Origin: an uncultured Eubacteriales bacterium
GTDB taxonomy: Bacteria; Bacillota; Clostridia; Oscillospirales; Oscillospiraceae
Reading direction: 5' to 3'
Length of the DNA: 64,000 nt
Assembly: GCA_900545815.1 (NCBI GenBank)
Contig: URAM01000003.1
Coordinates: 62,001-126,000 of the forward strand
Part shown: piece by piece, positions 8,545 through 16,164 of the stretch
Position numbering within the stretch: the first letter of the stretch is position 1
How the letters are laid out: each line of letters opens with the position of its first letter
The notes under the pieces: generated by a model
What the model saw: the letters and a program-made list of their open reading frames with translations, nothing else
Database searches by the model: none
Told to the model about the DNA's origin: nothing
Position numbers and translations under genes: made by a program

Positions 8545-9411
8545 TCAGATTTTGGCTTCCAGGCCAGCTGGAAGGATGCGGTGGGGCCAGTGCTGCTCCT
8601 GCGCCCACTGGGCGGCATAGGAATCCGGCTCCACCAGCAGAAGCGGCTGCTGGCCGCCGGATGGGCCGAAGGGCATCTGGCCAAGGGACTGGACAGCCGC
8701 TGGGATGCGCAGGGTCTTTAGACCGGTACAGCCCCAGAAGGCCATAGAACCGATGCGTTCCACGGTCTCCGGCAGAGTCAGGTCGGTCAGAGAACTGCAA
8801 TTACACAGGGCGCTGTCCTGGACCACCTCCAGCCGGTCGGGCAGGCGGAGGTGGCAGAGGGATCTACAGTCGTAGAGGGTCAGGAGGGACAGGGTACGCA
8901 GGCCATGGGGCAAGGTAAGGGATTCCAGGTGGACGCAGCCGCTGAAGGCCGCTTCACCGATCTGGGTGACGCCGTCTGGAACGTCCATGGACCGAAGGAA
9001 ATGGCAATTGGTAAAGGCGTCGCTCTCGATGCGGCGCAGGGTCTGAGGCAAGGTGACTTGCTCCAAATGGATGCATTTGCAGAAGGCCATCCGACCGATC
9101 CCCTCCACCCCCTCTGGCAAATTCACTTGCCGGAGGGTCTTCTTGTGGTAGAAGCCCCCCTTCCCCAACTGGGTCACCGGCTTCCCGTCCAGTTGGGCAG
9201 GCACGTCCACCTGGGTGTCCTCCCCTCGATAGGCGGTGAGGGTGACGCCTTCCGGAGTGGTCTCGTAATCCCACTGAGCGTTTCGGTGCTGTTGGAGGAG
9301 GGCTTGGAGGGTTTCTTTGGTATAAGTGACGCCGCAGAGGGTACACTGGATTTGACCGGATGCTTCCACGGTCAGGGTACCGCCGCAGACTTGACAGGTG
9401 AGAACAGACAT
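8545..9411 (-). CDS. Zinc-ribbon plus BspA-type leucine-rich repeat protein
   Basis: Protein of 288 residues. Residues ~6-27 hold two C-x-x-C pairs (CQVC ... CTLC), a probable zinc ribbon. The rest is about seven BspA/TpLRR-type (LRR_5) repeats of ~23 residues, each with a core like L-P-x-x-V-x-x-I-G-x-x-A-F-x-x-C. There is no signal peptide, unlike the secreted BspA proteins, so it is probably cytoplasmic. The ATG at 9411 opens directly into the zinc ribbon. It lies 20 bases upstream of the ene-reductase on the same strand and is probably cotranscribed. The repeats suggest protein binding; its role is unknown. Confidence 0.75.
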   Translation of the reverse strand: MSVLTCQVCGGTLTVEASGQIQCTLCGVTYTKETLQALLQQHRNAQWDYETTPEGVTLTAYRGEDTQVDVPAQLDGKPVTQLGKGGFYHKKTLRQVNLPEGVEGIGRMAFCKCIHLEQVTLPQTLRRIESDAFTNCHFLRSMDVPDGVTQIGEAAFSGCVHLESLTLPHGLRTLSLLTLYDCRSLCHLRLPDRLEVVQDSALCNCSSLTDLTLPETVERIGSMAFWGCTGLKTLRIPAAVQSLGQMPFGPSGGQQPLLLVEPDSYAAQWAQEQHWPHRILPAGLEAKI

Positions 9412-9654
9412 GGGAAAACAGCTCCAATCAATGTTTTTTTCGACACAGAAATGTTGTGCTCCGACTTTCATTTTACTGCATCCGCCAGCCGTTGTCGTGG
9501 TCGTTTCTTTTCAAAATAACCGGTATAACTGAAAAGAACGGACAAAAATCCACTGGTGAATGGCTACGGTCGGCAGCAGGAAAAGTGCAAAAAAATGTGG
9601 CAAAATTGCGATAAAATCCGGATAGAAGCTGTGTTTTTTATGGAATTTCTCACG

Positions 9655-9683
9655 ATGACAACAGGCGGTCTAAGTGCTATGAT
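9655..9683 (+). promoter_or_regulatory. Promoter-like element of an orphan transcription unit
   Basis: ATGACA (9655-9660), 17-base spacer, TATGAT (9678-9683): one mismatch from consensus in each box with ideal spacing. No coding gene follows. A transcript from here would start near 9690 and run into the terminator at 9808-9849. Confidence 0.65.
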
Positions 9684-9689
9684 ATTACT

Positions 9690-9849
9690 CACAAAGCCCC
9701 GTGGGATTCAACAGGCACCCTCCCTTACTCTTTCCGCCTGCCCGCTATGGTGCGCTTTGTTCCTCTTTGATTTGAAGTATTAGACCCCAAACTGAAAATA
9801 ACAGAGGAAAAAACACCTTCCCGTTCTTAATCTGCGGGAAGGTGTTTTT
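9690..9849 (+). ncRNA. Candidate small noncoding RNA of about 160 nt
   Basis: This unit lies in a 518-base gap and is bounded by a good promoter and a strong intrinsic terminator. Frames inside it lack ribosome binding sites; the longest would start inside the -10 box. The 5' end ACAAAGC (9691-9697) can pair with GCTTTGT (9754-9760), and GCACC (9715-9719) with GGTGC (9749-9753), giving one long interrupted stem with a large loop. An interrupted rod followed by a terminator is broadly like 6S RNA, but I see no conserved sequence that would confirm this. Boundaries are estimates. Confidence 0.5.
9808..9849 (+). terminator. Intrinsic terminator of the orphan transcription unit
   Basis: Stem AAAAACACCTTCCCG / CGGGAAGGTGTTTTT (about 15 base pairs) with an 11-base loop and a T run. 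It is followed 15 bases later by a second, independent terminator. Confidence 0.85.
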
Positions 9850-9864
9850 CTATGCTCCCAGCAC

Positions 9865-9907
9865 GCAAAAACACGGCAGCGTTTTCCAGACACTGCCGTG
9901 TTTTTGC
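9865..9907 (-). terminator. Intrinsic terminator after the second PucR-type gene
   Basis: Stem GCAAAAACACGGCAG / CTGCCGTGTTTTTGC, symmetrical and active in principle in both directions. It lies 22 bases beyond the stop codon of the minus-strand regulator gene. Confidence 0.85.
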
Positions 9908-9929
9908 ATTCATGGGTATTACTCAGGCT

Positions 9930-11531
9930 TTACTCGTGTTCTTTCTCCTCTTCCTCCCCATCGGCGGCTTTGCCGGCGTTTTCATAGGCCATCAGGTTCA
10001 TGATCTTCTCCGACAGCATGACCCAGAAGCAATCCCTGCTGTCCTCTCCCGTAAAGCCGGTCAAAGACTCGATGCGATTGATGCGGTTTTTCAGGGTGTT
10101 GTAGTGGAGATACATGGTCTTGGCAGTGTTGGGGATGGAGCAGTGGTTTTTAGTGTAGACAAAGAGGGTGTTGAGCAGATCGGCGCTGGAGGGTGCGGCC
10201 TGGAGCTTCTTCACAGCCGGATGGAGCAGATCCCACAGGTTCACCTCTTTGCCCAGGGACAGGATCATATGGTACTCAAAGATGTCCCGATAGCAGAGGA
10301 TCTGCTGCTGCTCGTGCTCCTTGGAGATGGTGCGGAACTCGGTGCAGAACAAGGTCTGCTGGTAATAATTGCGCACCTGGTACAGCTCGTGGAAATGAGT
10401 GGAGATGTTGGCGGTGCAGTTGAGCTTTTCCAGGACGGAGGAGAGCTGGCTGAGCCACTTCTCGTCTTGGGTGATGTTCTCCTCATTGGAGTCATAGAGC
10501 ACCAAAAAACAGCCGTTAACCCAGATGACCAGATTGTTATGGAAGTAGGAACGGATACGCTGCAAGGTGAAGGAGATAATATCGTTGGTGGTCTGGGAAC
10601 CGATGAAGTTGATGCCGATGACGTAGAGGTATTTGTAGAATTTCAGGTTGTATAGCTCCTGACGGGAGAGGATCTCATATTTGTTGGTGAACTTCCCCTC
10701 CAGCAGCGAGTGCAGAAAGTCCTCCGTCAAAGAGACCACATCTGGGATGCGTCCCCGAGTGCTGCTGCGGACGAAGGGGACATAGTGGCTGAAGAGCTGG
10801 AACACCTGCAAGTCAAAATTGCTGACTGGATGGTTGGCCTCCAACAGTTTCAGGTAGCCCAGGACGATGTTGTTCTGATTGACCCGCGTGGAATACTGCT
10901 TCACAGAGGTGACCTCGTTGGGCAGCTCCACCCGAATGTCTCCTAAAATCAAGTGATCCTCATCGGCAAAGGCGGAGCGGTTCATGATATAGCCGATGTA
11001 CTTAGAGGAGAACATCTGGTTGTCCAGGGCGTAGCGCCAGGCATCCTCATTCCGGAGGACAGAGGTGCCGGCGTGGGCAATGAGGTTAAAGGAGATGTCC
11101 ACCAACATGAGGGGGTTGTTGAGGATGCTGTAGGCGTACTCCATGAGCTTGTGGATGTCCCCGCCGCCGTGGATGATGGAGATGAGGGTGCGGGAGATAT
11201 TGTCCAGCTTGGATTCTTCGGAGAGCAGTCCGGAGATCTGTTCGATGAGGGTAACGTATGCAGCTACAGAATGCACTACCATCAGGTTCCCCTGCGCCGC
11301 CAGCGTATCCGGCGGCACCTCCTGTTCCGTGCAGAGCAGGAAATTTCCCTGGGGCGGGAGGGTCTGTTCCGTCAGATCTGGCGCTTTACTAATATAAAGG
11401 TAGTCTGGGCTGTAGGCGGTGTCCAGCTCACGGAGCTGTTTCAGACCGATGATCTTGGCTGTGGGACGCCGGCAGAGGATCTGTGCATCGGACGGCAGCA
11501 GATCCAGGATGCGTTCAACAGATATTTCCAT
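9930..11531 (-). CDS. PucR/CdaR-family transcriptional regulator, divergent from the aldehyde operon
   Basis: Regulator of 533 residues. The C-terminal ~60 residues hold the PucR helix-turn-helix (NHCSIPNTAKTMYLHYNT, then NRINRIESL), preceded by a GGDEF-like middle domain. The N-terminal part includes a PucR-type sensory region. The ATG at 11531 is chosen because AAGGAGG lies 6 bases before it; an upstream in-frame ATG at 11606 lacks one. The tail is acidic (a run of Glu). It is transcribed away from the alcohol/aldehyde dehydrogenase operon across a 392-base gap with two TGAAA/TTTCA palindromes, so it is the likely regulator of that operon. Confidence 0.85.
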   Translation of the reverse strand: MEISVERILDLLPSDAQILCRRPTAKIIGLKQLRELDTAYSPDYLYISKAPDLTEQTLPPQGNFLLCTEQEVPPDTLAAQGNLMVVHSVAAYVTLIEQISGLLSEESKLDNISRTLISIIHGGGDIHKLMEYAYSILNNPLMLVDISFNLIAHAGTSVLRNEDAWRYALDNQMFSSKYIGYIMNRSAFADEDHLILGDIRVELPNEVTSVKQYSTRVNQNNIVLGYLKLLEANHPVSNFDLQVFQLFSHYVPFVRSSTRGRIPDVVSLTEDFLHSLLEGKFTNKYEILSRQELYNLKFYKYLYVIGINFIGSQTTNDIISFTLQRIRSYFHNNLVIWVNGCFLVLYDSNEENITQDEKWLSQLSSVLEKLNCTANISTHFHELYQVRNYYQQTLFCTEFRTISKEHEQQQILCYRDIFEYHMILSLGKEVNLWDLLHPAVKKLQAAPSSADLLNTLFVYTKNHCSIPNTAKTMYLHYNTLKNRINRIESLTGFTGEDSRDCFWVMLSEKIMNLMAYENAGKAADGEEEEKEHE

Positions 11532-11715
11532 AGGTTCCTCCTTTTCATGTATCGCTCGGAACAATTTGTCAGGTTTACAAAATGTAACTTTGTGCAAACA
11601 TTCCATTCTCTAACATATCGGTATTATCCCCAAATGACGTTGCTTTTAGAGTACCCTAATTCGGCGAAAAAAACAATCCTTAAAAAGGAAAACTCAAATT
11701 TCCACCACGGTTCCA

Positions 11716-11779
11716 TGAAAAATTTCAACAAAATACTCCAATTCTGTTAGCATATTTTTTCAACTTCACGCTGAAAAAA
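11716..11779. promoter_or_regulatory. Two TGAAA/TTTCA palindromes, candidate PucR operators
   Basis: TGAAA-AA-TTTCA at 11716-11727, and TTTTTTCA (11755-11762) with TGAAAAAA (11772-11779), nine bases apart. Both share the half-site TGAAA and lie 40-130 bases upstream of the -10 box of the alcohol dehydrogenase operon, where an activator or repressor would bind. Assignment to the adjacent PucR protein is inference. Confidence 0.45.
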
Positions 11780-11817
11780 CCCGGTTTCATTCATCGGAAC
11801 AAACAGAAGAATTGACG

Positions 11818-11846
11818 TTTCAGAAAGGCTTTTTGTGCATTATACT
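11818..11846 (+). promoter_or_regulatory. Probable promoter of the adh-aldh operon
   Basis: TTTCAG (11818-11823), 17 bases, TATACT (11841-11846). The -10 box is good and the -35 box poor, as expected of an activator-dependent promoter. The predicted leader is about 70 bases. Confidence 0.5.
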
Positions 11847-11923
11847 AAAGCCAGTGAGTGAATGAACGTGTCTGCGCAGGCAGAAGAACCTGTATATGAA
11901 AATTTTTGAGGAGGTTTTTCGGA

Positions 11924-13105
11924 ATGAATCGAGCCTATGAAAAGCTCTGCAACTACACACAGCAGTGCCCCGTCACCTTCGGCGTTGGCAGTATCGCCAC
12001 CGTCAAGGACGCAATGGGTATGCTGGGCGCAAAGAAACTGTTCGTGGTCTACGACCAGGGCGTGAAGATGTCCGGTCTGGCCGAGAAGGTCACCAAGTCC
12101 CTGGATGAACAGGGCGTAGACTATATCACTTATGATGACATCACCGCTGAACCCGTGGAAGACGTGGTGGACAAGGCTTACGAAGTGGCCAAGGAAGCCG
12201 GCTGTGACGGCGTTCTGGGTCTGGGCGGCGGCTCCCCCATGGATACTGCCAAAATCATCTCCGTCCTGCTGAAAAAGGGCGGCAAGACCAGCGATTATTT
12301 CCTGAGTAAGCTGGGCCCCATCTTCCACGATCATGTTCCCTCTCTGATGGTTCCCACCTCCAGCGGCACCGGCTCCGAAGTCACCTGCGTTGCGGTAGTC
12401 TCCGACATCAACCATGCCAAGGACGGCGTTCTGGCTGGCCCCTCCATGGCCATCGTTGACCCTGAGATGACCCTCACCTGCCCCCCGCTGAACACCGTCA
12501 CCAGCGCACTGGACGCCTTCGCCCATGCTGCCGAAGCCTTCACCGCAGCAGATGTGGACCCCGTCAGCGACCAGTTGGCTCTGGAAGCCATCCGCTTGAT
12601 CATGGCCAACCTGGACAAGGTCTATCACAACGGCGCTGACATCGAAGCTCGCACCCGTATGTCCATGGCCGCCAACATGGCTGGCATCGCCTTCAGCAAC
12701 ACCGGCGTCTCCTTCGGCCACGCTGCCGGTCACGAATTCGGCACCAAGTTCCACATCGGCCACGGCCTGGCTTGCTGCTACAGCGTGCCCGTCACTCTGA
12801 AGTGGAACGCCATCAACAACACCGAACGCGCCAGAAAGATTGCCGAAGCCATGGGCATCGAAGGCTTTGACACCCTGGCTCCCGAAGAACTGGGCAAGGT
12901 CATGGCCGACATCATCGTGAAGATGATGAAGGACTACAAGGTTCCCACTATGGCAGAAAAGGGCGCCACCAGACAGGCTTGCATCGACCTGGCGGAGGAC
13001 TCCATCGCCCACAACCAGATGCAGTATGCCGATGTGGTGCGTCCCATCCCCATCGAAGAATACCGCGAAATGCTGGCTGAGATGTACGACCTGTCTGTTC
13101 AGTAA
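11924..13105 (+). CDS. Iron-containing alcohol dehydrogenase
   Basis: Group III Fe-dependent alcohol dehydrogenase of 393 residues. The NAD(P)-binding loop GLGGGSPMDTAK (around residue 95), the VPTSSGTGSEVT strand, and the metal ligands (Asp in SALDAFAHAAE, His residues in GHAAGHEFG and HIGHG) are all present. It interconverts an aldehyde and its alcohol with NAD(P)H. The ATG at 11924 has GAGGAGG nine bases upstream; the in-frame ATG at 11906 overlaps that site and is rejected. It is first in an operon with a CoA-acylating aldehyde dehydrogenase, a pairing that converts acyl-CoA to alcohol or the reverse. The chain length of the substrate cannot be read from the sequence. Confidence 0.9.
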   Translation: MNRAYEKLCNYTQQCPVTFGVGSIATVKDAMGMLGAKKLFVVYDQGVKMSGLAEKVTKSLDEQGVDYITYDDITAEPVEDVVDKAYEVAKEAGCDGVLGLGGGSPMDTAKIISVLLKKGGKTSDYFLSKLGPIFHDHVPSLMVPTSSGTGSEVTCVAVVSDINHAKDGVLAGPSMAIVDPEMTLTCPPLNTVTSALDAFAHAAEAFTAADVDPVSDQLALEAIRLIMANLDKVYHNGADIEARTRMSMAANMAGIAFSNTGVSFGHAAGHEFGTKFHIGHGLACCYSVPVTLKWNAINNTERARKIAEAMGIEGFDTLAPEELGKVMADIIVKMMKDYKVPTMAEKGATRQACIDLAEDSIAHNQMQYADVVRPIPIEEYREMLAEMYDLSVQ

Positions 13106-13201
13106 TCTCCGCTCCAACGCTCCCATTTTAATCAAGCAAACGTGAAAGAAACAGAATAACCAACATCTAATTTTAGCTATTTCCCATAGGAGGAACCTAT
13201 T

Positions 13202-14548
13202 ATGTATAAAGAAATGCACGGTGTATTTGAAGTGATCGAAGACGCAATCGACGCAGCATACGAAGCACAGCGTATCCTGGAAGCCAACTACACCACTGAA
13301 GACCGTCAGAAGTTCATCGACGCTGTCAAGGCAGAAGCGCTGAAGGTGGTCAACGAAGAAACCATCAAGGAATTTGAAGAAACCGGCTACGGCCGTCTGG
13401 ATCAGAAGCTGGTCAAGAACTATGGCTCCATCGCAGAAAACCCCGGCGTAGAATCCCTGAAGCATGAAGTCCTGGCCTCCGGCAAGGGCGTCACCATCGA
13501 CTTCGCCGCTCCCTACGGCACCGTTGGCGCTCTGACTCCTGTCACCAACGGTCTGGTCACCGTGGTCTGCAACACCCTGAGTATGCTGGCCGCTGGCAAC
13601 ACCATCGTTTTCAACGCCCATCCCGCTGGCAAGGAATCCGCTTGCAAGGCTTGCGACCTGGTCAACCGTGCCATCGTCGAAGCAGGCGGCCCCGACAACG
13701 TCTGCACCATGATCGCTGATCCTACTTATGAAACTCTGGATGTCATCATGGCTTCCGACAAGATCAAGATGCTCATCGGCACCGGCGGCGAAGGCATGGT
13801 GGCCAAGCTCATGAGCTCCAACAAGAAGGTCATCGCAGCCGGCCCGGGCAACCCTCCTGCCGTCATTGATGAGACTGCCAACGTCAAGCAGGCCGCCCAG
13901 GTTCTGTACGAAATGGTTCCCTTTGAAAACAATATGCTCTGCATCACCGAGAAGGAAGCCTTCGTTGTGGAGAGCGTCTATGACGAATTCGTGGAAGCCA
14001 TGAAGGAATGCGGCGCTCGCGTCCTGACCGAGGAAGAAGCACAGAAGGTCATTGACCTGTGCATCGCGCCCAACGCAGAAGGCAAGCTGATGCCCAACAA
14101 GAAGTTCGTCGGCAAGAACGCCAATGTCATCCTGAAGGCCGCCGGCCTGGAAGTGGACGAGAGCGTGGATCTGCAGCTGGCTGTCATCCTGACCGACAGT
14201 GTGGATCATCCCTATGTTATGTGCGAACAGCTCATGCCCATCTTCCCCATCTGCAAGGTCAAGGATTGGGACGCAGCTATGGCCGCAGCCATCAAGGCAG
14301 AAGCGGGCTGCCACCACTCCGCCTGCGTCTGGACTGCTTCTCTGGAACGGGCTACCGCTCTGGGCAAGGCACTGGGCTGCACCTGCTTCGCCATGAACGG
14401 CCCCACCGTTGGCGGCACCGGCATGATGGGCACCGGCTACGGCTCCCCCACCATCGCTGTCTCCACCGGCGAAGGCTTCACCACCCCCAACACCTTCACC
14501 AGATTCCGCCGCTTCGCTATGTGCCAGGGCGCTGCCTACATGGGCTAA
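13202..14548 (+). CDS. CoA-acylating aldehyde dehydrogenase (EutE/PduP-like)
   Basis: Protein of 448 residues. The catalytic cysteine sits in PFENNMLCITEKEAF, matching the N-N-x-x-C-I-x-E-K-E signature of the acylating acetaldehyde/propionaldehyde dehydrogenases EutE and PduP; cofactor loops TPVTNGL and GTGGEGMV are also present. The reaction is aldehyde + CoA + NAD+ to acyl-CoA + NADH. The N-terminus is short and shows no obvious encapsulation peptide, and no microcompartment shell genes are nearby, so it is probably free in the cytoplasm. AGGAGG precedes the ATG. It follows the Fe-alcohol dehydrogenase by 96 bases and probably shares its aldehyde. Confidence 0.88.
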   Translation: MYKEMHGVFEVIEDAIDAAYEAQRILEANYTTEDRQKFIDAVKAEALKVVNEETIKEFEETGYGRLDQKLVKNYGSIAENPGVESLKHEVLASGKGVTIDFAAPYGTVGALTPVTNGLVTVVCNTLSMLAAGNTIVFNAHPAGKESACKACDLVNRAIVEAGGPDNVCTMIADPTYETLDVIMASDKIKMLIGTGGEGMVAKLMSSNKKVIAAGPGNPPAVIDETANVKQAAQVLYEMVPFENNMLCITEKEAFVVESVYDEFVEAMKECGARVLTEEEAQKVIDLCIAPNAEGKLMPNKKFVGKNANVILKAAGLEVDESVDLQLAVILTDSVDHPYVMCEQLMPIFPICKVKDWDAAMAAAIKAEAGCHHSACVWTASLERATALGKALGCTCFAMNGPTVGGTGMMGTGYGSPTIAVSTGEGFTTPNTFTRFRRFAMCQGAAYMG

Positions 14549-14616
14549 GGATAGCGAGCATCCCCTTTTTGCACACAACCACTGTCTAATTTGTCCCTTA
14601 TGAGGCAGTGACATCC

Positions 14617-14673
14617 GTCCCCGGGTACCACTGGATTACGGGAATCCGCCAAGATCCATGCGTATCCGGGGAC
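14617..14673 (+). other. Stable intercistronic hairpin
   Basis: Twelve-base uninterrupted stem (one G-U pair), 14617-14628 with 14662-14673, containing a smaller GGATT/AATCC hairpin. No T run follows, so it is not a typical terminator. It lies between the aldehyde dehydrogenase and the MFS gene, where it could protect the upstream message or tune expression. Confidence 0.55.
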
Positions 14674-14731
14674 AAGCTGTCAGAGAGAAGGCTCGTTGCT
14701 GTCTCTGAAAAGTCAAAAGAGGAGGTTCTTT

Positions 14732-15976
14732 ATGGAAATCAAAAAACTGAACTACGGTTGGGGTGTCAAACTGGCCGTCCTGCTCATCATCTGTGTGCAG
14801 TACACTGTCACCATCACCTCCCCCATCCTGGGCACCATCATGGAAGCGTTCCCGGAACACGCCAGCATGGTCAAGCTGCTGGAGACTATCCCCACCTTTG
14901 CAGCCGTGATCATCTCCATCCTGCTGGGACCGCTGATGAAGGTCTTTTATAAGAAGCAGCTGCTGCTGTTCGGCATCGCCCTGTCCTTCTTCCAGTTCAT
15001 CCCCGCCATCGTCCCCGGCTTCTGGCCCCTGTTCATCTGCCGTACAGTCGCCGGCTTCGGCATCGGCTTCATGTACTCCTTCGCCGCTTCCTTCGCCGTC
15101 GATATGTTCGACGAAAAGGGCGCTGCGGATATGCTGGGTCTGAGAAGCACCCTGGGCGCTGTCATGGGCATCGTCTATCAGCAGCTGTCCGCCCGCTTCG
15201 CCGTGGCCTCCGGCAGCTATCAGCGCTCCTTCATGGTCGCTCTGATTCTGGTTCCCATCTTCCTGTACATCCTGTTCATGATGCCCAAGAGCTGCCCAGT
15301 GGAGGACTACAATCGGGAACAGGCAAAGCTGCCCCATGAAGAAAAGGCCAAGGAAAAGATCTACTACCCCCTGACCATCGCTCTGCTGGCCGTCCAGTTC
15401 CTGACCCTGCTGTTCTCCTACGCATTCATGACCAACGTCTCCATCGTCACCAGCACCGCTGTGGAAGCTGGCGGCATGGGCATGACCGCGGCCACCGCAG
15501 CAAACGTGCTGTCCGTCTTTACCGTGGCCATCGCCGTGGGCGGCCTGCTCTACGCCAGAGTGTGGTGCCGTATCTTCAAGAACTTCACCACCGGCGCCGG
15601 CATCCTGTTCCTCTGCGTAGGCATGATCATCAACTTCACTGCCGCCAAAAGCTGTAGCCTGCCCCTGCTGATGGTGGGTACTGTGCTGTATGGTTTCGGC
15701 TTCGAAATGAACAACTCTCACCTCTGCCAGCTCCTCCCCCTGACCTCCGTCCCCTCCGCTGCCGCTTCCCTGCTGGGCGTCATGTACGCCTGCATCAACC
15801 TGGGCAGCTTCGCCGCCGGCTTTATCACTCCTGTCATCTCCAAGGCCATCTTCGGCGAAGGCATCCTGGCTGACTGGAACCTGTGCATCTTCGGTCTGGC
15901 CATCAGCACCGTCCTGATGCTCGTCTGCTGCGGCGCGGTCAACAAGCAGGTCAAAGCAAAATCCACTCAGCAGTAA
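14732..15976 (+). CDS. MFS transporter
   Basis: Twelve-segment major facilitator of 414 residues. The signature RTVAGFGIGFMYSFAASF lies in the first half and a charged loop follows segment 6. It belongs to a broad MFS_1 group without a substrate I can name. The ATG at 14732 has GAGGAGG six bases upstream; the earlier ATG at 14696 does not. It is third in the adh-aldh operon, so uptake of the operon's substrate or export of its product is likely. Confidence 0.75.
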   Translation: MEIKKLNYGWGVKLAVLLIICVQYTVTITSPILGTIMEAFPEHASMVKLLETIPTFAAVIISILLGPLMKVFYKKQLLLFGIALSFFQFIPAIVPGFWPLFICRTVAGFGIGFMYSFAASFAVDMFDEKGAADMLGLRSTLGAVMGIVYQQLSARFAVASGSYQRSFMVALILVPIFLYILFMMPKSCPVEDYNREQAKLPHEEKAKEKIYYPLTIALLAVQFLTLLFSYAFMTNVSIVTSTAVEAGGMGMTAATAANVLSVFTVAIAVGGLLYARVWCRIFKNFTTGAGILFLCVGMIINFTAAKSCSLPLLMVGTVLYGFGFEMNNSHLCQLLPLTSVPSAAASLLGVMYACINLGSFAAGFITPVISKAIFGEGILADWNLCIFGLAISTVLMLVCCGAVNKQVKAKSTQQ

Positions 15977-16012
15977 GTCTGCCACACAACGAAACACAAC
16001 TGAATGGATGTG

Positions 16013-16080
16013 CCGTACAGAAGTGGGCCACAATGCCTGAAGTGACCTCTGTACGGAAGCGGACAGGATTCCCCCTGTCC
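16013..16080 (+). other. Two consecutive hairpins before a terminator
   Basis: CCGTACAG (16013-16020) pairs with CTGTACGG (16049-16056), and GGACAG with CTGTCC (16061-16080). They directly precede the terminator at 16087, so the 3' end of the adh-aldh-MFS message is a row of three hairpins. Confidence 0.5.
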
Positions 16081-16086
16081 CAAGGG

Positions 16087-16117
16087 AAAACCGGAGAGGG
16101 CAACCTCTCCGGTTTTT
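16087..16117 (+). terminator. Intrinsic terminator between the two MFS genes
   Basis: AAAACCGGAGAGG / CCTCTCCGGTTTTT with a four-base loop. It ends the adh-aldh-MFS unit or attenuates read-through into the next MFS gene, 47 bases further on. Confidence 0.85.
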
Positions 16118-16164
16118 CCCCCACCTTATCATCCTCTACTCCGATACGAGAAGGAACAAAACCT

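Noticed and set aside
9556..9783. Open frame of 75 codons overlapping the orphan transcription unit
   Set aside because: No ribosome binding site, no resemblance to a family, and it crosses the promoter at 9655-9683. A noncoding RNA fits better.
9690..9849. Firm assignment of the orphan RNA as 6S or SRP RNA
   Set aside because: The fold is only broadly 6S-like, and the conserved SRP tetraloop region is not visible. Without a covariance search the class stays open.
11812..11846. TTGACG at 11812-11817 as the -35 box for TATACT at 11841
   Set aside because: The spacer is 23 bases, too long for the housekeeping sigma factor; TTTCAG at 17 bases is used instead.
13202..14548. A bacterial microcompartment locus suggested by the EutE/PduP-like enzyme
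   Set aside because: No shell protein, no diol dehydratase or ammonia lyase, and no clear encapsulation peptide in the neighbourhood.
11840..14614. A 924-codon open frame on the minus strand
   Set aside because: It lies opposite the alcohol and aldehyde dehydrogenase genes, has no family resemblance and a His/Gly/Asp-rich composition typical of the reverse of GC-rich codons. It is a shadow frame, as are many other long antisense frames here.
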